DNA from: Dyadobacter sp. 50-39
GTDB lineage: Bacteria > Bacteroidota > Bacteroidia > Cytophagales > Spirosomataceae
DNA: 64,000 nt
Direction of reading: 5' to 3'
NCBI GenBank assembly: GCA_001898145.1
Contig: MKSR01000020.1
Span: forward strand, 62,001 to 126,000
The translations under genes were made by a program, and so were the position numbers. Below the pieces are notes generated by a model, which saw nothing but the letters and a program-made list of their open reading frames with translations, did not search any database and was not told the origin of the DNA. Shown here one piece after another: positions 52,161-59,318 of the stretch (positions are counted from its first letter, which is position 1; each line of letters starts with the position of its first letter).

Positions 52161-53798
52161 TTGAAACGACGAGATTTTATTCAAATGGCCGGCCTCGGAA
52201 CGGGAGCGTTCATGTTGCCGGGCTTTGCAACGGGCCGACCGGTGTCGCCTGAGGCATTTCTGATGCCGGGCGACGATGTGGCCATGAAAAAGCGCCTGGC
52301 CGACGCTGCCTTGAATGCGGCCAAATCCAAAGGTGCGTCATATGCCGACGTTCGCATTGGCCGCTACCTCAACCAGTACGTTACAACCCGCGAAGACAAG
52401 GTCGAGAATATCGTCAATACCGAATCTTACGGGGTAGGCGTACGGGTCATTGCCAATGGCTGCTGGGGTTTCGCCGCGGTAGTGGATGCCAAAAACGAAG
52501 CGCAACTGGCGAAAGCGGCAGAAGAGGCCGTGGCAATTGCCAAAGCGAACGCGAAGCTCATGAAAGAGCCGGTACAACTGGCCCCGCAAAAAGGTTTTGG
52601 CGAGGTAAGCTGGAAGGCGCCGATCAAAAAAAACGCATTTGAAGTGCCGATTAAGGAAAAGGTGGATCTGCTGCTTTCGGTGAACGATGCGGCGATGAAG
52701 AATGGTGCCAACTACGTGAATTCCATTCTCTTTCAGGTCAATGAGCAGAAATATTTTGCCTCTACCGACGGTTCCTATATCGATCAGGACATTCACCGCA
52801 TCTGGCCGCTTTTTAATGTGACGGCCATTGACCCCCAAACAGGCAAGTTTGAAACCCGGCGGTCGCTGAGCGCTCCGATGGGAATGGGATATGACTATCT
52901 GCAATCGAATCCGGCGGACAAGCTTACCGGCGTGACGACCCGGTATAACAAAGGCTACGACATGCTCGAAGACGCCACGGCCGCGTCCCAGCAGGCCAAG
53001 GAAAAATTGACGGCCAAATCGGTAGAGGCCGGGAAGTATGACCTGATCCTCGATCCATCGCATTTGTGGCTCACGATCCACGAGTCGGTAGGGCACCCCC
53101 TGGAACTCGACCGCGTGCTGGGTTATGAGGCCAATTTCGCCGGGACGTCGTTCGCTACCCTGGATAAATGGCAGTCCAAAAACTTCCAGTACGGCAGCAA
53201 GCAGGTGAATCTGATTGCGGATAAAACGCAGGTAGGGTCGCTCGGCGCCGTCGGCTGGGATGATGAAGGGGTTAATACCAAGCAATGGGACCTGGTGAAG
53301 GATGGCATACTGGTCAATTACCAGGCGATCCGCGACCAGGCACACATTATCGGGGCAAAAGAGTCGCACGGATGCTGCTATGCCGACAGTTGGAGCTCGG
53401 TACAATTCCAGCGGATGCCGAATGTGTCGCTGGCGGCAGGCAAAACACCTTTGTCCGTGGAAGAGATGATCAAGGATGTCAAAAAAGGCATTTACATTAT
53501 CGGCGACGGTTCTTTCTCGATCGACCAGCAACGTTATAACTTCCAGTTCGGAGGCCAGCTTTATTACGAAATCAAAGACGGCAAGATCGCCGGCATGCTG
53601 AAAGATGTCGCCTACCAGTCGAATACCCAGGAATTCTGGAACTCATGCGTGCAAGTGTGCGATGAGCGCGACTACCGCCTAGGAGGCTCGTTCTTCGACG
53701 GCAAGGGCCAGCCCATGCAATCCAGCGCCGTCTCGCACGGAAGTTCGACGGCAAGATTTAACGGGGTGAATGTGATTAATACAGCTAGGAAGATATAA
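52161..53798 (+). CDS. TldD-type metalloprotease, copy 2, with Tat-like leader
   Basis: 545 residues. The start is TTG at 52161, justified because MKRRDFIQMAGLGTGAFML aligns residue for residue with the leader of copy 1. The HExxxH site is H307-E-S-V-G-H312 and the KESHGCCYADSWSSVQFQRMPN block is intact, so it should be catalytic. The whole length is closely similar to copy 1, showing a tandem duplication of the TldD-TldE pair. The two TldDs may act on different substrates or form mixed complexes. An octamer array begins about 7 bases after the stop codon. Confidence 0.92.
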   Translation: MKRRDFIQMAGLGTGAFMLPGFATGRPVSPEAFLMPGDDVAMKKRLADAALNAAKSKGASYADVRIGRYLNQYVTTREDKVENIVNTESYGVGVRVIANGCWGFAAVVDAKNEAQLAKAAEEAVAIAKANAKLMKEPVQLAPQKGFGEVSWKAPIKKNAFEVPIKEKVDLLLSVNDAAMKNGANYVNSILFQVNEQKYFASTDGSYIDQDIHRIWPLFNVTAIDPQTGKFETRRSLSAPMGMGYDYLQSNPADKLTGVTTRYNKGYDMLEDATAASQQAKEKLTAKSVEAGKYDLILDPSHLWLTIHESVGHPLELDRVLGYEANFAGTSFATLDKWQSKNFQYGSKQVNLIADKTQVGSLGAVGWDDEGVNTKQWDLVKDGILVNYQAIRDQAHIIGAKESHGCCYADSWSSVQFQRMPNVSLAAGKTPLSVEEMIKDVKKGIYIIGDGSFSIDQQRYNFQFGGQLYYEIKDGKIAGMLKDVAYQSNTQEFWNSCVQVCDERDYRLGGSFFDGKGQPMQSSAVSHGSSTARFNGVNVINTARKI

Positions 53799-53804
53799 TG
53801 GGTG

Positions 53805-53866
53805 AATGTGTGAATTTTGAATGACTGAATGATTGAATGATTGAATAATTAAATTTTGAATGAGTG
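53805..53866. repeat. Octamer array after tldD2, left arm
   Basis: Degenerate units GACTGAAT, GATTGAAT, GATTGAAT, TTTTGAAT and GAGTGAGT. It is inverted relative to the longer array at 53972-54115, about 105 bases away. Confidence 0.85.
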
Positions 53867-53971
53867 AGTAACGGTCAAGTCTGGTCAAGTGAGATCAGGT
53901 GTTGTTTTCTTGACAATTTCATGACCGCTTCTGACTCAATGACAATTTATTCGATCATTCGGTCACTCAAA

Positions 53972-54115
53972 ATTCACTCATTCACTCATTCACTCATTCA
54001 CTCATTCACTCATTCACTCATTCACTCATTCACTCATTCACTCATTCACTCATTCAATCATTCAATCATTCAGTCATTCAATCATTCAATCATTCAGTCA
54101 TTCAATCATTCGGTC
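53972..54115. repeat. Long octamer array (18 units) in the leader of tldE2
   Basis: Ten perfect ATTCACTC units (53972-54051) are followed by ATTCAATC, ATTCAATC, ATTCAGTC, ATTCAATC, ATTCAATC, ATTCAGTC, ATTCAATC and ATTCGGTC (54052-54115). The last unit ends 11 bases before the tldE2 start codon at 54127, so the usual ribosome-binding region consists of repeat plus ATTCAAATAAC. The perfect block is a candidate for slippage. Confidence 0.95.
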
Positions 54116-54126
54116 ATTCAAATAAC

Positions 54127-55464
54127 ATGGCGATCATACTAACAGAAGCAGAAGCGAAGGCGCTTTGTCAGAAAGTGCTGAGCTATTCCAAAGCAGATGA
54201 ATGCGAGGTGAATATATTGGGCGAGGAGCGGGGTAACCTGCGCTATGCCCGCAACGAAGTGTCGACCAGCGGTGCACTGATCAACCAGAATTTACAGGTC
54301 CAGTCCGCATTCGGTAAGAAAGTGGGCGTGGCGACGATCGATGAATTCAGTGACGAATCGTTTGAAAAAGTCGTACGGAGATCGGAAGAACTGGCGCGGC
54401 TGGCGCCGGAAAACCCGGAATATGTGGGCGTCCTCGAACCGCAGACCTATTTGAAATCCAATGGTTTTTTCAATTCCACAGCCGGCATCAACCCCGGACA
54501 GCGCGCCGATGCCGTGGCCAAAAGCCTCGACCTCACGCGCGCGCAGAACATGACTGCCGCAGGATTCCTGGAAGACCAGAAAGGCTACTCGGCGATGATG
54601 AACTCGAAGGGCCTTTTTGCCTACTATCCCAGCACAAGCGTGAACTTCTCGCTTACCGTACGCACGCCGGACGGGAAAGGCTCGGGTTACGTGGCCAAGG
54701 GGTATAGCGACGTGACGAAACTCGACACCGCCGCCGCCACGAAAATCGCCATTCAAAAATCCAAAGGGTCGGTCGATGCCAGGGCTTTGGAGCCGGGTAA
54801 ATACACGGTCATCCTCGAACCGACCGCCGCAGCGGTGCTTTTGGAGAACATTTTCTTCAATTTCGATGCGAGAAGCGCCGACGAAGGGCGCTCTTTTCTC
54901 AGCAAGGCGGGCGGCAAAAGCAAGTTGAACGAAAAGATCGTCGACGAGCGGGTCCATATTTATTCGGATCCCACGCATCCAGACCTGCCGGCATCGCCCT
55001 GGGCCGGGGATGGTCAGGCGGCCAACAAGATCAGCTGGATTGAGAAAGGTGTAGTTAAAAATCTTGTTTATTCACGCTACTGGGCACAAAAGAATAATGT
55101 GAAACCGGTACCGTTTCCGACCAATGTGATCATGGCCGGCGGCAATGCGAGTATGGAGGAATTGATCAAATCCACGCAGCGCGGTATTTTAGTAACCAAA
55201 CTCTGGTACATCCGCGAGGTCGATCCGCAAACACTCTTGCTCACGGGCCTCACACGCGACGGTACTTTTTATATTGAAAACGGCGTGATCAAACATCCGA
55301 TCAAAAACTTCCGTTTCAATGAAAGCCCGGTAATCATGCTCAATAACCTCGAAACGCTCGGCAAACCCGAACGCGTGGTGAGTACCGAAACCAACAGCAA
55401 CTACCTGATCCCGCCGATGAAAATCCGGGAGTTCACATTCTCATCGTTATCTGACGCAGTTTAG
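54127..55464 (+). CDS. TldE/PmbA-type protein, copy 2
   Basis: 445 residues, no signal peptide (MAIILTEAEAKALCQKVLSY). It aligns along its length with copy 1: NLRYARNEVSTSGALINQNLQV, LEPGKYTVILEPTAAAVLLENI, DERVHIYSDPTHPDLPASPW and KNFRFNESPVIMLNNLETLGKP. No HExxxH is present. It is the presumed partner of TldD copy 2. The start codon follows the long octamer array closely, so its translation may depend on array structure. The stop is 2 bases before the DUF4159 start, giving a tight junction to the downstream genes. Confidence 0.92.
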   Translation: MAIILTEAEAKALCQKVLSYSKADECEVNILGEERGNLRYARNEVSTSGALINQNLQVQSAFGKKVGVATIDEFSDESFEKVVRRSEELARLAPENPEYVGVLEPQTYLKSNGFFNSTAGINPGQRADAVAKSLDLTRAQNMTAAGFLEDQKGYSAMMNSKGLFAYYPSTSVNFSLTVRTPDGKGSGYVAKGYSDVTKLDTAAATKIAIQKSKGSVDARALEPGKYTVILEPTAAAVLLENIFFNFDARSADEGRSFLSKAGGKSKLNEKIVDERVHIYSDPTHPDLPASPWAGDGQAANKISWIEKGVVKNLVYSRYWAQKNNVKPVPFPTNVIMAGGNASMEELIKSTQRGILVTKLWYIREVDPQTLLLTGLTRDGTFYIENGVIKHPIKNFRFNESPVIMLNNLETLGKPERVVSTETNSNYLIPPMKIREFTFSSLSDAV

Positions 55465-55466
55465 TA

Positions 55467-56084
55467 TTGAAACCTTTTTTCTTCACCAGAATCCAATACA
55501 CTTCCGGTAACTGGGATACCGACCAGCGAATGCCGTCCAATTTGCTGCATTCGCTGGTTGAGTACACCACAATACCGGTCGACGAGAAGGAAAAAGTAGT
55601 GCAGCTCAGCAGTAATGAAATATTCAAAAGCCCGTTCTGCTACCTGAGCGGGCACAAATTGGTGGAATTTTCGGCCCAGGAGCGCGACCATTTCAAAAGG
55701 TATGTGCAAAACGGTGGTTTCGTGTTTGTCGACGACTGCAACCACGACATCGACGGCCTCTTCGCCAAGTCGTTCGAGCAGGAAATGGCCCGGACCTTCG
55801 GCCCGAAAGCCTTGCAGAAAATTCCCAACAACCATCCTATCTACCACAGTTTTTTCAAATTCGACGACGGCCCGCCGACCACCTCTTTCGAGCTGAACGG
55901 CTGGGGCGACGACCTCGTGCACGACTATCTTAAAGCAATCACGGTCAATGGCAGGATCGGCGTCCTGTACAGCAACAAGGATTACGGCTGTGAATGGGAC
56001 TATGATTTCCGGAACAAGCGGTTCCTGGCCGTTGATAATACGCGTTTCGGGGTTAACATTGTGGTATATGCGCTGACGGGATGA
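55467..56084 (+). CDS. DUF4159 domain protein
   Basis: 205 residues, starting at TTG (55467-55469), two bases after the tldE2 stop; no ATG occurs until about residue 22. It is a stand-alone DUF4159 domain with a glutamine-amidotransferase-like fold: FFFTRIQYTSGNWDTDQRMPSNLLHSL, YLSGHKLVEFSAQERDHFKRYVQNGGFVFVDDCNHD, IPNNHPIYHSFFKF and YSNKDYGCEWDY. No signal peptide is visible. The family often occurs with MoxR/DUF58/BatA genes, as here, but its activity is unknown. Confidence 0.9.
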   Translation: MKPFFFTRIQYTSGNWDTDQRMPSNLLHSLVEYTTIPVDEKEKVVQLSSNEIFKSPFCYLSGHKLVEFSAQERDHFKRYVQNGGFVFVDDCNHDIDGLFAKSFEQEMARTFGPKALQKIPNNHPIYHSFFKFDDGPPTTSFELNGWGDDLVHDYLKAITVNGRIGVLYSNKDYGCEWDYDFRNKRFLAVDNTRFGVNIVVYALTG

Positions 56085-56149
56085 GCAGAAATATAGGGGG
56101 AACGAGGAGGTGTTTTTGTTAGGTAAGAAAACTCATTAAGGATCAAATT

Positions 56150-57133
56150 TTGGAAAATTCGACGACATCGTCCCATTACCGGGCATTAGTAGCAAAACTC
56201 CCATTACTAAAAGCCGAAATCGCGAAAGTGATCGTCGGCCAGCAGGATGCGATCGAAGAAATTTTGATTGCATTGCTCGCATCGGGCCATTGCCTGCTCG
56301 AAGGCGTACCCGGGCTTGCCAAAACATTGATGGTCAAGACAATGTCCGAGGCGCTGCACATGAGCTTCCGGCGGATCCAGTTCACACCCGATCTGATGCC
56401 CGGCGATATTGTGGGCACGGAGATATTGGAGGAGGACCATGAAACCGGCAGGAAGTTCTTCAAATTCAACCGGGGACCTTTGTTTGCGAATGTGGTACTG
56501 GCCGACGAAATCAACCGGACGCCGCCCAAGACCCAGGCCGCATTGCTCGAAGCGATGCAGGAAAAAAGCGTCACCTACGGCGGCGAGAACTATGCATTAC
56601 CCGATCCGTTCCTGATCATCGCCACTCAAAACCCGATCGAGCAGGCCGGCACCTACCCGCTCCCGGAAGCGCAGCTTGACCGGTTTTTGCTGTATATCAA
56701 ACTCAGTTATCCCAGCGAGCAGGAGGAACTGGAAGTCCTGCGGACTACCACCGGTACGGCAAAGTCGGAAATCGGTCGGGTGTTGTCGGATGTGGAAATG
56801 GCCGATCTGCAAAAATTGACGCGCCAGGTTTACATTGCGGACGAGCTGCTGGTTAAAATTAATGCGTTGGTGCGTTCCACAAGGCCTGAAAGCACGAACT
56901 CCGAATACATCAAGGAATGGTGCGACTGGGGCGCTGGCCCGCGTGCGGGACAAGCGCTCGTATTATGCGCCAAGGCGCGCGCGGTGCTGCACGAGCGCTT
57001 CTCGGTGGTGCCCGAAGACATCCGTTTGCTGGCATTTCCGATACTGCGGCACCGTATCGCCATGAATTTCCGTGCCGAAGCGGAAGGAATCACGAGCGAC
57101 CACGCCATTCAGGAATTGCTGAACGGGCTGTAA
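56150..57133 (+). CDS. MoxR-type AAA+ ATPase
   Basis: 327 residues, starting at TTG (56150); no in-frame ATG gives a complete N-terminus. Walker A is GVPGLAKT (52-59), Walker B is VVLADEINRTPPKTQAALLEAMQE, and sensor 1 lies in IATQNPIEQAGTYPLPEAQLDRFLL. The C-terminal lid has RAGQALVLCAKARAVL. MoxR ATPases act as chaperones that work with vWA-containing partners; the next gene encodes a DUF58 protein, the standard partner. It is probably co-transcribed with the surrounding genes. Confidence 0.96.
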   Translation: MENSTTSSHYRALVAKLPLLKAEIAKVIVGQQDAIEEILIALLASGHCLLEGVPGLAKTLMVKTMSEALHMSFRRIQFTPDLMPGDIVGTEILEEDHETGRKFFKFNRGPLFANVVLADEINRTPPKTQAALLEAMQEKSVTYGGENYALPDPFLIIATQNPIEQAGTYPLPEAQLDRFLLYIKLSYPSEQEELEVLRTTTGTAKSEIGRVLSDVEMADLQKLTRQVYIADELLVKINALVRSTRPESTNSEYIKEWCDWGAGPRAGQALVLCAKARAVLHERFSVVPEDIRLLAFPILRHRIAMNFRAEAEGITSDHAIQELLNGL

Positions 57134-57154
57134 CGCGGGGACGATCGAACAGCA

Positions 57155-57245
57155 GATTTGTTGTTACGTCCTGACGGGGTTTTGGGAGCTGTTTTGCGAT
57201 TGCATTTTGCTACCCATACTACACCGGTAACGCGATTTGTTCAGC
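57155..57245. repeat. Degenerate copy of the 4.7-kb palindromic element
   Basis: TTACGTCCTGACGGGGTTTTG and TTTTGCTACCCATACTACA resemble the inner arm of the element at 4745-4780 (TTGCTACCGATATT, CATCCCTGACGGGATTTTG). The order is rearranged and pairing is poor. It fills most of the 161-base gap between the moxR-type and DUF58 genes. Confidence 0.45.
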
Positions 57246-57294
57246 AAGCCACGGCGTGGCTACCAATCCAAAATCTATATTCATTCACAAACCA

Positions 57295-58194
57295 ATGCAA
57301 AAGACAACCGGACTGCTGGCGTCCAGCCTGATCAAGCTCAAAAACCTGCAACTGACCGCAAAACTGGTCAGCGAAGAGCTGATGCTGGGCATCCATTCCA
57401 GTAAACGGTCGGGGATAGGCATTGAATTTGAACAATACCGGCACTACGAGCCCGGCGATGATCCCAAACGCATCGACTGGAAGCTGTTTGCGAGGACGGA
57501 TAAGCACCTCGTCCGGGAGTCGTCGACGGAAAGCGACCGGCAGGTCCGGTTTGTACTGGATTTGTCGGGGTCGATGAATTATGCCGAGCATAGCGTGAGC
57601 CGGCTGCAATATGCGCAAATCCTGCTAGCTTCCCTGGCTTACCTGTGTTACATTCAGAACGACCAGATGAGCCTGTATGGGTTGACCGGAGGCAGGGTGG
57701 AAACAATCAGCGGAACGGGCTCGGCCTCGTCCGCCCGGCAGGCTTTCCAGAAGATATTGGTCGGGCTGGAAAAGGCCACCGCGGCAGGGCCATGGATAAC
57801 CGCTGCGGCCGGTTCCCGACAGCTGGAATTTCAGTCGAAGAAGCGGGAGCAGCTCATTTTCGTGAGCGATCTGCTGCAAGTCGGTGATGAGTGGCTGTCG
57901 TGGATACGCTCTCTGGCGGGACCAAATCGCGAAATCGTGGTTTTCCAGATTCTCGGTGACCAGGAGAGGGAATTTGACCTGAAAGGATTTTACAGATTCA
58001 AAGACCTTGAAAGCGGCCGGGAAATGGAGCTGGACGCGGAAGCCGTGGGCACACAATTCAGGACATCGATGCAGGCATACCTGGCCGGTGTGAAGGCGGC
58101 ATTGCAAATCCCGCATGTGCGCCTGGTGCAGGCGCGTATGAGCGAACCTGTGGGAATGGTATTGAAAGCATTTTTAACGAGAAGAAAAGGCTGA
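57295..58194 (+). CDS. DUF58 domain protein (vWA-like, MoxR partner)
   Basis: The ATG at 57295 (MQKTTGLLASSLIKLKNLQL) is preferred to an upstream GTG. 299 residues with the DUF58 core HYEPGDDPKRIDWKLFARTDKHLVRESSTE at about 50-78 and a vWA MIDAS-like DLSGSM at 89-94. Such proteins are cytosolic or membrane-associated and are remodelled by MoxR ATPases. The stop codon overlaps the BatA-like start by one base (TGATG), so translation is coupled. Together with MoxR and BatA this resembles the Bat (aerotolerance) operons of Bacteroidota. Confidence 0.93.
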   Translation: MQKTTGLLASSLIKLKNLQLTAKLVSEELMLGIHSSKRSGIGIEFEQYRHYEPGDDPKRIDWKLFARTDKHLVRESSTESDRQVRFVLDLSGSMNYAEHSVSRLQYAQILLASLAYLCYIQNDQMSLYGLTGGRVETISGTGSASSARQAFQKILVGLEKATAAGPWITAAAGSRQLEFQSKKREQLIFVSDLLQVGDEWLSWIRSLAGPNREIVVFQILGDQEREFDLKGFYRFKDLESGREMELDAEAVGTQFRTSMQAYLAGVKAALQIPHVRLVQARMSEPVGMVLKAFLTRRKG

Positions 58195-59318
58195 TGGCGT
58201 TTTTGCAACCATACATGCTTTGGGGAATGCTGGCCGCGGCGGTGCCGGTGGCCATTCATTTCTGGTACCAAAAACGGGGCAAAACCATTGAATGGGCGGC
58301 TATGCGCTGGCTTGGCGAGCAAACTACGCTGCAACATCGCGGTATCCGCCTGAACGAGGTTTGGCTCATGCTCCTGCGCTGCCTGCTGGTGGCGCTTGCC
58401 GCATTGATTTTGAGTAAGCCGGTAATGGAGGCATTTCGGGATCGGGCCGGAGCGGCGACCATTCATCTCGTGGAGCCGGACCGGCTGGTAACGGATACCT
58501 ACCGGTTCGAACTGGAAAAGGCGTTGCGCGAGGGGGAGAAGGTGTATTGGCTGGGAAATATGCCTGCACAGGTGACCAGCCTCTCCGAAATGCCCGCAAA
58601 TCGTACCGGTTTTGCGGATATGCAACAGAATATCAATGCATTGTCCGGTGATCAACCGCAAACTTTCAAGCTCTATTTTGGCGGCTACATTGCACCGGAT
58701 GCGCTTCGAAAGGTCTACATTCCCGGTGCATACCAATTGTTTCCCGCCACGGATTCTTCCCGGGGCCAACCTGTTTCATTGTGGAAAAAAAAGCCGGTGT
58801 ACGGGAAGCCGTTACGCATTTTACTGGAAAACGGAGATAACTCCGAACGGCAAACTATTCGGGCTGCATTGGGCGCATTGAGCGAGGTTTATGGTTTTGT
58901 ATTTAAAATAGATAGCAAAAAAGAAGCTGGGAAGCATGCTGACTGGGTTTTTACGAACGAACCGGTACATCATGCCGAAGCCGGCACAAAATACATCGTT
59001 TCGGGTGTTTCGCCGGAATGGAATGCCCGGGCCCAGGTGAAGTACCTGCCTGATTCGTTGAAGCTGTCGAGCTCCGGATTGGTCGAAAGCGGCCGGTTCC
59101 CCGAGTGGCTCGGGAACCTGATCGTGAAAGACCTCGGGTTGCAACCGACGGCAAGTTGGCTCAGTCGCGCGCAGCTTACCGCACTGTTTGAGCGGGTGGA
59201 AATGGCCCGTGGGCAACGTGAAGCGGCGTTACGGCCGTGGCTGTTGTTGACTTTTGTAATATTGCTCACCGCGGAACGCTGGCTGGCGTTGCGCAAAACA
59301 AGGGGAAGCAATGGCTGA
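58194..59318 (+). CDS. BatA-like membrane protein
   Basis: 374 residues. The N-terminal BatA domain is clear: FLQPYMLWGMLAAAVPVAIHFWYQKRGKTIEWAAMRWL, then a second helix LMLLRCLLVALAALILSKPV. A soluble region of about 270 residues follows with no vWA MIDAS that I can see, and a last helix near 347-365 (RPWLLLTFVILLTAERWLA). The middle presumably faces the periplasm. It starts in a one-base overlap with DUF58 and itself overlaps the DUF4175 gene by 8 bases. Confidence 0.88.
   Translation: MAFLQPYMLWGMLAAAVPVAIHFWYQKRGKTIEWAAMRWLGEQTTLQHRGIRLNEVWLMLLRCLLVALAALILSKPVMEAFRDRAGAATIHLVEPDRLVTDTYRFELEKALREGEKVYWLGNMPAQVTSLSEMPANRTGFADMQQNINALSGDQPQTFKLYFGGYIAPDALRKVYIPGAYQLFPATDSSRGQPVSLWKKKPVYGKPLRILLENGDNSERQTIRAALGALSEVYGFVFKIDSKKEAGKHADWVFTNEPVHHAEAGTKYIVSGVSPEWNARAQVKYLPDSLKLSSSGLVESGRFPEWLGNLIVKDLGLQPTASWLSRAQLTALFERVEMARGQREAALRPWLLLTFVILLTAERWLALRKTRGSNG

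Noticed and set aside
53972-54115. CRISPR array
   Set aside because: The unit is 8 bases and there are no spacers or cas genes; it is a simple tandem repeat.
53864-54142. Open frame of 92 codons with repeated SFTHSLIH units
   Set aside because: It is a translation of the ATTCACTC array in a frame unrelated to tldE2 and overlaps that start; an 8-base unit always gives a 24-base, 8-residue repeat.
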